From Macrolepiota albuminosa (lineage: Eukaryota; Basidiomycota; Agaricomycetes; Agaricales; Agaricaceae), in NCBI GenBank assembly GCA_027475525.1, contig JAMWFC010000049.1, positions 3,270,947 to 3,334,946 of the forward strand: a DNA stretch of 64,000 nt, given 5' to 3'. The notes below the pieces were generated by a model. The model saw nothing but the letters and a program-made list of their open reading frames with translations, was not told the origin of the DNA and did not search any database. Numbering within the stretch: the stretch's first letter is position 1; every line of letters starts with the position of its first letter. This document shows positions 50,930-62,275 of this stretch, piece after piece. A program made the translations under genes and the position numbers.

Positions 50930-53900
50930 CCTTGACCAAACCCACATGGTTTTAAGCTGACTACTGTCATTAAGCTGAACACATGGTGCTGCAAGTAGAA
51001 AGCATATAACATTCTTGGAGATGTAATTGATAATATTAATGAAATAATCATGCAATTACTATGACCATATGTCTACTCATTGTAATGGATGCACCTCCTC
51101 CATCTGGTGTAAACACACACTGAGCTCCCTGAGCTGTATCAAGTTCCAAGACTTTGCTAGATGCACTGATCAGCAAACCATCTATAACCATAATCTTTTC
51201 ACCCTTAACAGAGGGTCATATTGAAGTGACATACTTTGGAAGGACACAAAGCTTATTGTGATCAACTTAAACCAACACAAAAGAGCCTTCTGTTTCAACC
51301 CATAGCCCCTTTTTACCTTTATAGTCACCATTCTTCCAGCCTGGATCATTCAGCATAGATTTTGTATAGCTTAATAGCACTTTAACCCTTTTTTCACTGA
51401 AGCTTTTGTGGTCCATCCATGCACAATATACTGATAGATTGTGAGACTCATCAGACTATTCAAATTCAAGAAAACATACAAAATGTGGAAAATGGATTTG
51501 GAGTTTGCAAAGATGAATTCCATGCAGGGCTAGCATACATGCTTGATGCAGAAGGAAGGGGAGTTGAAGCTGTCAAAGGCATAGAGAACAGAGGTATATT
51601 GAGCCCAGACAATGAAGCACTATTGAGCAGGGGTGGCTCGATATATTTCCAACCAGCCTTTGCATATCCAGGGATCAATGGTTTCATATTTCAATCATGA
51701 TTGAAGGGGATCATTATTATACATAATTGAGACTTGTTCAGTATAGTTTTAACTTACCGTTAAGCCAAATTCCAAAGATGAATGGGTTCTTGATGCAGAG
51801 TGGCATTAAGTTCTACTAGAATGTCATTATCCTGCAGTAGTGCTTTGATTATTTCCTTGTAATTTTTGAGGTGATGGGAACTAATAACTTGGACATAATG
51901 TTCCACAAAATGGCAATTCTGAATTTTTGCAAGTTGAAAGGATTGGCTATAGATGTTATGGTTAGCGAGAAGGCCACTCATAATAAATATATCTCACTCA
52001 TTCAACAGATTACTCTCATTCCCACTGTGAGATCCTGGCAGCGCTACTTTCACTTTGGTCATGTGAACATCCATAGTAACTGGACTGTGAAAGAAATTGA
52101 CAGAGTACATGGATACTTCAATCTAAAACTTACTGTTTGAACAATTTAAACAAGAAAAAAAAAATCACACCTGCAACACAGCACAATAGTCACATATTGA
52201 ATTCGTGTTGCTATCTGTTGAAGTGACCCAACCTGTGAAACTCTCTTGTGGTCCTAATGCTACAATTACCTGGTCTCCAACAGTTATCCTCTTTTGCAGA
52301 TATTCTACCAGTACTAATAAGTGTATATTTTGGTTGTTGACATCTACTGTTGTCAGGGGACTCCTCATTTCTTCCTTTTCTCACTCCTTATCTCTTCACT
52401 CTCCTTCCATTCATTCTCTTACTTCTTCTGACATTATTTCATTTTACTGTTTCTATTCTTTCAACACTATCTGTTAGTACCACTCTCAGCCCTTGAGATG
52501 CTCTGGTTCTTTAGCCACCATTCAGACAAGTATGGGCCCACTCAGCACCGCTTCCAGACTGCTTATATAAGCCAGAGTTTGCCCCTTATTTGTACAAGTG
52601 TTTGTGTAGGCAATTTTCGAGTTTTTAAGGTTTTGTTGTACTGTACAGTTGTTTCCCACACTTCAGAGGCCCCAGAAGCGTCCAACCTGGCATAGGAAAT
52701 TCCTAAACTTGTTCTCTTTGGATCTCCCTCTGCCAAGTGAGTAGCTACCTTGATATTGTCAGTATATATTCTAATACACTTTGGATCTCCCTCTGTCAGC
52801 TGTGTGACTGAGCCACAGCCTCTAGAGGTTGCCCTTACAACTGTGGCTATCCCTCCTGTAATGCTGTACATCACACCAATAGCTCCTCAAGTATCTCCAT
52901 CTGTAATCTTCACATTGTCTCCAGCACTAATAAGCTGAGCACTCATTCTTTGTAAAGCGTGTTCAAAACATTCTCGAGGTATAATCTGCAAGTTTTTGAA
53001 GTGCTCAATCTTGGCTGAGGTTGGGATGGCTTCTTCAGGCAGAAATTCATCTGTAAGCGTAGATACCAATCCAAATATGTCTGCCCATGAAATCTCCACT
53101 CTTCTGAAGGTAGCATTTGAACAGACCAATCTCTATAAGTTGTCTTGATCTCAGCCAGGTCAAGTAGAGCTGTGTTGGGGCAGTGTAGTTGATAAGATTT
53201 CAAAATGGATGTCTCAACATTGATGTGTTTGTGCTTTATAAGGCGTGAACAATTGTTCAAATGGGGAACAACATAAACTTCAGCTTCATATTCATAAGAT
53301 TCAGCAATGTAAGCCAAGTCTCTGTCAAAGGGCCGCTGTGTTAATCGGATTCAAGACCTACTAGAAAGAATGAAGAGCTTCTGTTCTCTGAGGTATGATA
53401 GCCAATCTGATGAGTTGATTGAGTAAGCCTGCCACCAGTAAATGTCAGAAACACCTCTGCAAAGATCCTGGACATTTTCTAATCTTAAAGCCTCAACCAC
53501 TATACAACCTGGTCATGATATAGAGCCAATAATTGATTTGACGTCCCAAGTGCCACTGTTTGTATGAATAACTTTTTCCATGAGAATAAACATAGCAGTT
53601 TCCTCAATTCCAGGCTAAAGAGAAGGAATATGAGAATAAAAGAGAACAGAAAAGAAGATATACTTTTATGGGGACTCTCCAGAGTACTGTCGCTCCATCA
53701 AAAAGTACAACGAGACTTTGATAAAGCACTTCTCCAGATAAAAGTTGCTGGCTGTGAGGATAGGCATGAGCACGAGCAAGTAGAGTATTCCATTCTGTAT
53801 CACTGTCCAATCTAATTTGTTCAATGGCAAGCAAGTGATGGGAAAGACTTTGATCCAATGCAACAGGTCCACTATCTTCAATAAAGTCATCTGTGGCCCA

Positions 53901-53966
53901 TGCATTGTTAGCTATAGGTAGATAAAGTATTCTGTACAAACTATCATCATCATCTTCTCCTTCCAC
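50930..53966 (-). pseudogene. SPT5-like transcription elongation factor gene, decayed
   Basis: The order along the minus strand is that of an SPT5-like protein. An acidic start (EGEDDDDSLYR near 53960) is followed by an NGN-like segment (LWRVPIK joined by an intron to PGIEETAMFILMEKVI). KOW-like turns follow (GDNVKITDGD, TEGDPK, ITVGDQVIVALG, YKGKKGLWVE), then a Ser/Pro-rich repeat region (ASSMYASPAWN, TPNPFSTF) near 51480-51560. In-frame stops interrupt the NGN and the first KOW. True SPT5 is single-copy and essential, so this is probably a repeated SPT5-like family member typical of mushroom genomes. Roughly 1 kb between 51.4 and 52.5 kb is too decayed to parse. Confidence 0.62.
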
Positions 53967-54366
53967 AGCAATGTCTTCATCATCAGCTTGAGCCTCAATG
54001 TTTACAAAGTGATTCTGCCAAGTGCAATGATTTATTAGTCATATCACCCACTCAATACTTGATACATATATACCTCATGCCTAATCCTTTTTCTTTGTCG
54101 CACACCTTTATTCCATACATAAGTTTAGTTTTGATTCTCAAGTCATGTTTTTGTTATCTTTATCTTTAGATATAAGTTCAAGCTACAGGACAGAACACAA
54201 CAAAAGTGTCTTGTTACTATGTAACTAAATAGAAATATTCAATATAAGGCATAAAGTAACATAGCAGGTGGTTTGGCAGAAAGACATACAAAAGAACTTA
54301 CAATCCAAATGACATCCTTATAACCTACTCCTCAACTTTAGGGCAACCTTCTGAGTATCAAACTGG
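53967..54366. other. Upstream of the SPT5-like pseudogene; nothing recognised
   Basis: AT-rich sequence. It may contain the acidic N-terminal exon continuation to about 54015 (minus). Confidence 0.4.
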
Positions 54367-54495
54367 TATTATGTGCATCCAGAATCATGTGCATGGGGTC
54401 ATGTGCATGGGGTCATATGGAGCCAAGATCATGTGCACAGAGTCATGTGTGGCCAGGATTATGTGCGTGGAGCCAGAATCATGTGCATGGGATCA
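54367..54495 (+). repeat. GATCATGTGCATGGG minisatellite
   Basis: About seven degenerate copies of a 14-24 bp unit (ATCATGTGCATGGGG, with GAGCCA-GA spacers). The second gypsy LTR begins at 54496 inside or at the end of this array. Confidence 0.65.
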
Positions 54496-54686
54496 TGTAA
54501 CAGATTATACATAGTTAATTAATTAATATATACTTATATTAGTTAATTATTATTACTCTATATACATGCTGGCTGCCTTACATAAGGCAGCCAATTTTAC
54601 TGTCATACTCGTAGTACTAGAATCGAATATCGATCTGGTTCTGTTGGTGTGACCGTAAGGCTAACCATATACTTGACTTTGTTTCA
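54496..54686 (+). repeat. Left LTR of element 2
   Basis: The LTR is 191 bp from TGTAACAG to GTTTCA. It contains the hairpin GGCTGCCTTACATAAGGCAG (54571-54592 with its last CC), at the same relative place as the hairpin in the LTR of element 1 and likewise followed by a TTTTA/TTTTG run. The right boundary is inferred from alignment with element 1, where CA is followed by a T-run and GAA. Confidence 0.75.
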
Positions 54687-54836
54687 CTTTTTTGAACCTT
54701 TCGGGTTCAATTCTGATACTACGGACAAAGACTACGGGTCTAGACTGATAGCCTAGACTGTGATTGCATCGAACAGTGTATCAACTTCTTTGACGCACGC
54801 TTCCGGGTAAAACGAGACGTAGCAACACTTGATTGG
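54687..54836 (+). other. Leader of element 2 with hairpin instead of a TGG primer site
   Basis: Directly after the LTR comes a T-run, then TTGAACC-TTTCG-GGTTCAA, a perfect 7-bp hairpin. No TGG-type tRNA primer site is visible. The gag ATG is at 54837. Confidence 0.6.
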
Positions 54837-57800
54837 ATGGAGACCAATCAATCTACTGAACCGACACGCGATGGTGAGACCATCGACCAGTCGTTGGCAT
54901 ATCCTCAATCTGTGGTGACTGACCCGGGTCGTCCCGGGTCAGAATATACAGAGGCCGAGCCTTCCCGGCAGCCTCAGGGAATGCCAGGAGGGACGCAATG
55001 GAGTGAAGTGCGGCCGACAGCTGCGCCAAGCGGTGCAGCGAGACCAGGGGCAAGTGTGGAAGACCTGGAACAGCAGTTCGGCAGGGATCATGAATCTTCC
55101 ATGCAGACTGGCAGGTCAGGGCGGCAATCCCAGAGCAGGAGTAGTGCTCAGGGACCTATCGAAGGTCGCAGACCTTCGTCGTACTTTCTGGGGAAGATGC
55201 CGAGGCAAGAGGCGGGCAGTTGGAGAGTTCCAACTGAATCCACTCCCATGACGCGACGTCAGCAGGGAGCCGGAGTGCCGCAGGAAACGACGATTCCTGA
55301 GCAAAGAACGCCGGCAGTACATTGGGAAGATGAAACGTCTGACGATGAAGAGAGTGGACGGAGTGAGTCCACCCTTCAGGTTCAGTGTGCTATGCTATGG
55401 AAGAGATACCCTAGCATTACAAAGGATACCACGCGTGCTCGGCTAGGACTGTATGTACTGAAGCACATACGGTTGATACAGGCTAGAGGTGAAAATGTAC
55501 CTCAGTTGAATACTGTTGAATACATTACATTGTACGTTCAGATTCTTGAGCTGGAAGCCCAAGCATATATGTATCGCAAGGCTAATCGAGGATCAGCTGC
55601 CTCGACTCCAGAGGGGGCAAACTTGATCCCGAATATACCCCCGGTGGCAAAACCAGAGTTGTCTCCCCATCTGGAAGAGGCAATAAGCAATATATATGCG
55701 CCCCAGCAAGCAGGAGAGTCTGACGAGCAGTTTGCTGCCAGGTTCGCTGCAGCACAAAGACAGAATGTATTCAGAGGTCAACGAAGGAGACCTCTGTCGA
55801 CGACGGAATCGGTGTCTACCATACCTGTGGTAGATAGTAACCTACCCGAAGCGGTGGAGCCAAGACACCCTCCCACAAAACAGGAATCAGTGGAGAATGT
55901 TCCACTGATGAATCAAGTGCCGTTGGCTGATAAGTTCGCGGAGAGAGTAGCTTATCAGCGCATGCAAAACCAAGACCTGAAGCGCCAGGGACACTCCTGG
56001 ATAGATGACCAGGGAATTGTCTTCGATGGGATAACTCCCATCGATGAGATGAGAAGGCAATATGTCCAACGGACACGACAGCCTGACACCAGGAGAGGGG
56101 AACCGCCCACGGCGGATCCGAGTCGAGCCCCTGGGAAGCAGGTGATAGAAGAGCTAGGGGGACAGGAGAGCCCACTGCAGTGGAATGGTACCGAGAAAGT
56201 GCACTATACAGGTCACCGACCTGTACGAGCATTCTCTGTGGTACCTCCAGCGGAAGGTAGAAATAAGACGCCTGGAATAACTGAGGCAACAAAGGTGTAT
56301 ACTGAAAATATGCACCAGCGCCTCAGTAGTATAATCGACGATGCGGTAGGCGTAGCATTGCGCCTTCCCGAAGGTATCAAGCCGCGTAAGGCGGAATCGA
56401 AACACATTCTCCCGTACAGAGGGGAGTCCAAGTTCAGCGACTTGGAAAATTGGATGATGGATGTGTGCAACCATCTGGCAGCATGCCAGTATGGAGGGGA
56501 TTGTCTGGATTGAGAACATGTATTTGTTCTCCCGGAGTTCTTGGACGGACCAGCCAAAGCCTGGTTCCGTCACCATGTCTTGCACTACAATCGTGCATGA
56601 CAGCAATGGACGTTTAAGGATGTAATCCTTGAATTGTATAACCGGTTTGTTAGTGCATCCACCATGCAGGATGCTCGGGAGGCGTTCATTGCAACCTCCT
56701 ACACTGAACGGTTAGGTGTTCAAGGTTTCTATGACACCTTGATAGACCACGCGCAAAATATGTCAATTTACCCAGATAACTGGGTAATGATTGATACCTT
56801 TCTGCGGGGGATACCTGATGCAATGAGAGAGTCTCTCATTTGTGATGACGGACTATCGCCCAAAGTAAATACCGTCGAGGAATTTGTAGCGCATGCATTG
56901 CGCTACGAGCAAGCCCACAAAATAGCGCGACACTTTGGGCTACATAGCTCAAAGGTTCGATCGGCAAACAAGGCCGAGCCTCGGAAGGTAGGCACCTTCT
57001 GGGCTCGTCAAAAGGAGATGGTGGGCAATACAAACCCGAGGTTTGTGGTAAGAGCAGCACCTCGGCAAGACCGACGCTTCCGGAGCGACCGGCCGGGGGA
57101 CCGTAGGGATGCACCGGCACAGGATGCTCAGAGAGGTCCGCGCCGAGAGGGTGTTCGACCGCATCAGGCTGCTGGTGAGGCTAAATTACCGACACCGACT
57201 GGGCCACCGAAGTATGAAGCAGCTCGCCCTTTCGTGGCGAGTAAGTGCTTCAAATGTGGTCAGCCTGGGCATTTTGCGAATGCATGCCCAGTGGGTGGTG
57301 GAAAGCCTATGGGTAAGCCACGTGCCTATGTACGGGCGGCGCACACTGCTATCCCGGATGCTGAAGGGATAGACTCCGGAAATGAACCTGATATTGAAGA
57401 CGATGAGGTGGAGAACCTCATACCAGATGCACCAGAGGATGAAAGCGCCTCTGTGGTGGAGGAGTTGTCGGATGATGAATACGTGGAGGTTGACGTATAC
57501 GACAACGATTATTATGCCCGGGAGTCAGACTCAGAGTTCATGGGAGCTCTGACGGACTACCCGGCCAGCGCATTAGACCGTCCCATTGGAGCAGCCAATG
57601 TTAAGGTGTATAAGGTACACCTTCGCAAGGCTCCAGAAAAGCTGGTGAGACCGGTGTTGAAGCGCGAGGACAAGGAGTGCCTGGCGTCGTACGTCGAGGT
57701 GAATGGCCACAAGGCGTGGACATTGTGGGATTCAGGTAGTACGACTACTGGGGTGACACCCCAGTTTTGCCAAGTGCACGATATTTCTGTCAGTGAGTTG

Positions 57801-58112
57801 AAGGAGCCATTACTCCTTCAATTGGGTACTGTGGGCAGCCGAGCTGCGGTACAGTTTGGTACGCAGGCGAGTATTGCCTGTGCGAAGTCGAGGACGAAAG
57901 AGTACCTTGACGTGGCGAACTTTGACCGGTACGACATGATTATCGGCACGCCGTATATGAGGAAGCACAACGTGATGCTGAACTTCAGGAAGAATGAGAT
58001 AGTGGTAGACGGTACCACCATTCCTGCAGTGCGAGTGACCGTAGATAATGGCGATGGACGCCTCCATCGACACCGCGCCACGGAGAAGAAGGTGCTAGTC
58101 AGGCGACACTGA
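54837..58112 (+). pseudogene. gag: Gag-protease of element 2 with two internal UGA codons
   Basis: It is about 1090 codons in one frame from the ATG at 54837 to UGA at 58110. UGA codons at 56511-56513 and 56598-56600 interrupt the capsid region where element 1 has sense codons (Arg in the first case). Downstream are an intact CCHC knuckle (CFKCGQPGHFANAC, near 57249) and aspartic protease (LWDSGSTTTG near 57727; MIIGTPYM near 57940). Both internal stops are explained by C-to-T changes at CpG (CGA to TGA), the first in a TCG context, so decay by methylation or RIP-like mutation is likely. Frame is otherwise open, so decay is recent. Confidence 0.88.
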
Positions 58113-58118
58113 CTAGAC
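58110..58118 (+). promoter_or_regulatory. Putative readthrough stop between gag and pol (UGA-CUA-GAC)
   Basis: UGA immediately followed by CUAG, the strongest known leaky context in eukaryotes. pol continues in the same frame with no stop and no nearby AUG. The position is homologous to 9565 in element 1, where the context is UGA-CUU-G. Confidence 0.78.
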
Positions 58119-61100
58119 GGAGGCAAGAAATTGCCTACGGTTGAGGACGGAGAGGATGAGGAGCAAGCTCGTGTGAGCTTGCCCATGGATGCTCCAGCGG
58201 TGTTGATGCTGGAAAGCGAAGCTGTAGAGTACGAACGTACTCTGAAGAGGGGGGAGAGCCCCGAGGTGAAGGAAATGAAGTGCGAAAAGCAGAGTAAGCC
58301 TGAGGACAAGTGGCCTCAGCATGCGGCAAGCACAGAGTGCCAGCCGACGTCGTCGCGAGTGAAGGTCGAGGACTTGATAACGGATGACGACGACCGAGGA
58401 CTGATGGAGGATGAGGCGTCCTCCACACATACCAATCGGTCAATTTGGGATCGACCAGTACCTCATCCCACATTTGAATGGGCGTTTGATCCACGAATGC
58501 CTGCTGAGTGGAATGAGCTAGTGGCGTCGATGTATGCGTGGAATGGACCACGATGGACGGCGAAGGAGGAGTCGTATCGTCAGGCTAGTGACGACAAGAT
58601 ATCGCCGCCGAGTGAGGTGTTCTTCGACGGACTGTCTGTGATGTCGCGAAGAAGCAAGAAGGAAGTTCCTGTGCGACTGCACACGCCAGATGACAGTGAG
58701 CTGAGGATAACTGCCCTCAGAGAAAAGTATGGCCGCCCAGCCGTACAAGCAAAGCTGTCCGGGCGTCCACGCAAGGATGTGGACCGGAAGGGCAAAGGTA
58801 AAACCAGTGGTTTTACGAAGGAGGACATTCCGGACCTACGATTGCAGTGGCAGCAGGAATTTGGGGATATCCTGAACGGAACCAAGGAGGAATTACCTCC
58901 TTGGCGTGAGGTCAACCATGAAATCAACCTTATTGATGAGAATAAGGTGTATAAATATCATTTGCCTCGATGTCCAATGGCGCTGCAGCAGCAGCTCCGG
59001 GACAAGACCAATCGGTACCTGAGAGCCCACTGGTGGGAGGCCCAACCAGCCTCCCAAGCTGCACCGCTATTGTGCATTCCGAAGAAAGATGGTACATTGA
59101 GGACAGCGTTGGATGCACGCCAACGCAATGACAACACCGTAAAGGACGTGACGCCACTTCCGGATCAGGAGGTGATTCGAGAAGACGTGGCAAGAGCAAA
59201 GTTCAGGTCGAAGATTGACCTGACAGATGCGTATGAGCAAGTGAGAATTCGCTTGTCTGATATTCCAAAGACGGTGTTCTCGTCAATCACGGGAACATAT
59301 GTGAGCAACATTATGCAGATAGGAGATTGCAATGCCCCTGCGACCTTTCAGAGGTTGATGACCTCCATCTTCCGGGATGTTATCGGGAGGTTCGTCCATA
59401 TATATTTGGACGACATATTCATATACTCCGATTCAATTGAAGAACACGAAGAGCATCTTCGTGTCATTTTCGAGCGATTGAGGTCTAACTTGCTATACCT
59501 CAAGTGGAAGAAATGCGAACTATATGCCGAGACAGTGGATTGCCTCGGACACAAGATTGATAGTCAGGGTATTCACCCTGACCAGGACAAAATCGATCGC
59601 ATACGCGAATGGCGTGTGCCTAGAAATTATAATGATGTGCAACGATTCGTGGGACTAGTGAATTATATCGGCAATTGTCTGCCTGATATAACATCATATA
59701 CTGGTCCGTTGATGTCTATTACTCAGAACGGAGCCCCATTTATATGGAGACCTATACATCAACGATGCTTTGAGATGATCAAGAGGATCTGCTCAAAGAC
59801 ACCAGTCATTCGCCCCATAGATCCCCGACGTGATGAGCCGATTTGGCTCATCTGTGATGCCTCAAAGACCAGAGTAGGTGCAATGTATGGCCAGGGAAGC
59901 TCATGGCAGAATTGTCGGCCTGCAGGGTTCATGTCGAGGAAGTTTACCTCGGCCCAACAGAATTATGCGGTCCACGAGCTTGAAACGCTGGCGATACTTG
60001 AGGCACTCCTTAAGTGGGAAGATAAATTGATGGGATATAAGATCCACATCATTACCGACCATAAAGCACTTGAGTTCTTCAAGACTCAAGCAACGTTGTC
60101 CCCCTGGCAGCGCCGGTGGATTGACTATATGTCTCGCTACAACTTTGACATCACATATGTCAAAGGCGAACTGAACAAGGTGGCGGACTGTCTCTCGAGG
60201 TATTTCGAGAGCGATAGAGCAGGAGAACACCATGATACGCATGAATATGTCGATGCGGATATTTGTATTGATCCTCAGGGCGATGATCTGCCGTATCATC
60301 GCTACAAAGAGGTGAAAGAGCATGTGGTCGAGCTTTGGGCTATGCAAGCTACCGAACTGCGACGCAGTCGACGACTGCAAGAGCGGCAAGAGGGCCGCGA
60401 CATAGAGGCTGAGCAACTAGAGCAGGCTCAGCAAAAAGAGGCGACACAGCCACACCAAAGTGAGACTGGAAGCAGTCGTGGACCGTATAGCCACGACATT
60501 ACGCTCGCTGACGCGTTATCGCCTGCAGGAGAGTATCGTAACCATCCTGGCCATCAGACCGATGACTACCTCCAGAAGGTGATGAGGGGCTATAGCCACG
60601 ATGCGTTCTACACAGAAATCCGGCAGAACGCAAGTGCCCATCCACGCTTCCGCGTGGATGATAAAGGGCTAGTCCGGATAACGAATGTTCGAGGACACGA
60701 CGTGGTGTGCTTACCACGCGACCGAACACTGCTCACTAAGGTTGTCACTCAAGCTCATGAGGTTGTTGGTCACTTTGGAACCAACAAAACACTCGAGTAC
60801 CTGAGGCAATGGTACTGGTGGCCTCAGATGCAGAAAGAAGTGATGCAGTTCTGCCAGACCTGCGAGGCCTGCCAGCGGTCGAAGACCAGCAATAGGAAGC
60901 CAGCAGGGAAGTTGCATTCCCTGCCCATCCCGACGAAGCCGTGGGACTCCATTGGAATGGACTTTGTCGGTCCATTCCCCGAATCCAAAGGGTATAACTA
61001 CCTTTGGGTGGTCATCTGCCGAATGACTAGTATGGTGCACTTGATACCAGTGCACACAACCATTACGGCGTCCGCGTTATCATGGATATACCTAAAGGAG

Positions 61101-62048
61101 ATTGTAAGGCTACATGGCCTTCCAAGCTCGATTGTGAGCGATCGAGACACCAAGTTTACATCTCACTGGTGGCGAGAACTTCACAAGCTCCTGGGAGCTA
61201 AACTGCTCATGTCTACTTCGTTCCATCCGCAGACGGATGGACAGACAGAGCGCGCGAATAGAAGTATTGCCCAGATATTTCGTACGGTGGTCCGACCAGA
61301 CCAACACGACTGGGTGGATAGAATACCGCTGACTGAGTTCGCGATCAACGCAAGTGTGTCTGAGACCACGAAATATGCGCCGTTCGAGCTCAACGGAGGG
61401 TACATGCCATCCATGCTGCGCGAACTAAAAGCGGACGGAGTCGTGCACAAAGGGGTAAAGGACTTTGCACAGCAAGCATTGGCAAATTTAGCCAATGCAC
61501 ACGACGCTATCATTGCCGCACGTGTCATACAGGCACGACATGCGAATGATAGGCGGAGTGAGGAACCAGAACTAACGCCGGGGACGTTAGTGTACTTGTC
61601 GACGGAAAACTTGAATCTTCCGAAAGGAAGAGCGAGAAAGCTGTGTCCAAAGTTTATTGGACCATATAGAGTCTTGGTCGCTGAACCAAGCACGTCGAAC
61701 TATGTTCTGGAGCTGCCTGCAGCTCTACAAGCACGTCGGATTGTGCCTAAGTTTCACGTATCGTTACTTAGGCGATATAATGCAAACGATGATGCTATGT
61801 TCCCTAATCGGGTGACGCCCGAGCCATATGATTTCGGTGCCAGTGACGAACAAGAATGGTTCGTCGAGGACATACTGGGCCATCGGTGGCAGGAAGGAGC
61901 GCACCTCGAATTCGAGGTGCGATGGAGTGCAGGTGATACGACATGGGAGTCGTACCACACATGTGCCAAGTTGGCAGCGCTGGATCGGTACTTAGAGCTG
62001 CAGGGTGTGAAGCGCCCAAATCAGCTTGCTAAGCGCTCACGTGCTTAG
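58113..62048 (+). CDS. pol: Pol of element 2: RT, RNase H, integrase, chromodomain
   Basis: About 1311 codons open from the codon after the gag UGA, homologous throughout to 9568-13470. RT has KIDLTDAYEQVRI and YLDDIFIYSD (near 59399). RNase H has ICDASKT, ITDHKALEFF and KVADCLSRYF. The integrase has HEVVGHFG ... CQTCEACQRSK, GMDFVGPFP, VSDRDTKF and FHPQTDGQTERANRS. The chromodomain-like end has FVEDILGHRW ... FEVRW ... TTWE. It is intact, unlike the gag of this copy. The first residues after the leaky stop are followed by the conserved PTVEDGE start of the pol leader, also present in element 1. Confidence 0.94.
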   Translation, partial: LDGGKKLPTVEDGEDEEQARVSLPMDAPAVLMLESEAVEYERTLKRGESPEVKEMKCEKQSKPEDKWPQHAASTECQPTSSRVKVEDLITDDDDRGLMEDEASSTHTNRSIWDRPVPHPTFEWAFDPRMPAEWNELVASMYAWNGPRWTAKEESYRQASDDKISPPSEVFFDGLSVMSRRSKKEVPVRLHTPDDSELRITALREKYGRPAVQAKLSGRPRKDVDRKGKGKTSGFTKEDIPDLRLQWQQEFGDILNGTKEELPPWREVNHEINLIDENKVYKYHLPRCPMALQQQLRDKTNRYLRAHWWEAQPASQAAPLLCIPKKDGTLRTALDARQRNDNTVKDVTPLPDQEVIREDVARAKFRSKIDLTDAYEQVRIRLSDIPKTVFSSITGTYVSNIMQIGDCNAPATFQRLMTSIFRDVIGRFVHIYLDDIFIYSDSIEEHEEHLRVIFERLRSNLLYLKWKKCELYAETVDCLGHKIDSQGIHPDQDKIDRIREWRVPRNYNDVQRFVGLVNYIGNCLPDITSYTGPLMSITQNGAPFIWRPIHQRCFEMIKRICSKTPVIRPIDPRRDEPIWLICDASKTRVGAMYGQGSSWQNCRPAGFMSRKFTSAQQNYAVHELETLAILEALLKWEDKLMGYKIHIITDHKALEFFKTQATLSPWQRRWIDYMSRYNFDITYVKGELNKVADCLSRYFESDRAGEHHDTHEYVDADICIDPQGDDLPYHRYKEVKEHVVELWAMQATELRRSRRLQERQEGRDIEAEQLEQAQQKEATQPHQSETGSSRGPYSHDITLADALSPAGEYRNHPGHQTDDYLQKVMRGYSHDAFYTEIRQNASAHPRFRVDDKGLVRITNVRGHDVVCLPRDRTLLTKVVTQAHEVVGHFGTNKTLEYLRQWYWWPQMQKEVMQFCQTCEACQRSKTSNRKPAGKLHSLPIPTKPWDSIGMDFVGPFPESKGYNYLWVVICRMTSMVHLIPVHTTITASALSWIYLKEIVRLHGLPSSIVSDRDTKFTSHWWRELHKLLGAKLLMSTSFHPQTDGQTERANRSIAQIFRTVVRPDQHDWVDRIPLTEFAINASVSETTKYAPFELNGGYMPSMLRELKADGVVHKGVKDFAQQALANLANAHDAIIAARVIQARHANDRRSEEPELTPGTLVYLSTENLNLPKGRARKLCPKFIGPYRVLVAEPSTSNYVLELPAALQARRIVPKFHVSLLRRYNANDDAMFPNRVTPEPYDFGASDEQEWFVEDILGHRWQEGAHLEFEVRWSAGDTTWESYHTCAKLAALDRYLELQGVKRPNQLAKRSRA

Positions 62049-62275
62049 ATTGATGGCAGTGATAAGATGCCGGATCAATCGGATCTCGGATCAACTGAGT
62101 ATCTGATCCGGACCGGATCACGGTTGTTCCGGATGGATAAGATAGAGATTGATCTATCTGATGAGATAGCGCGGATCTTGATGCGGAGTTGGCGTCGGAT
62201 CAGGTTATGTAACCTGATGATGGGGGATTTAGTGTGTTTTTTCCCACCGACACGTCGACATTTTTTTTTATTACC
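62049..62275 (+). promoter_or_regulatory. Pol-ORF3 spacer rich in CGGATC repeats
   Basis: The spacer contains many (C)CGGATC / GATCCGG units, including the palindrome TGATCCGGACCGGATCA near 62105-62121, then TTTTTTCCCA as before ORF3 of element 1 and a T9 run just before the ATG at 62276. It is functionally comparable in position to 13471-13572, which has its own hairpins. Confidence 0.5.
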
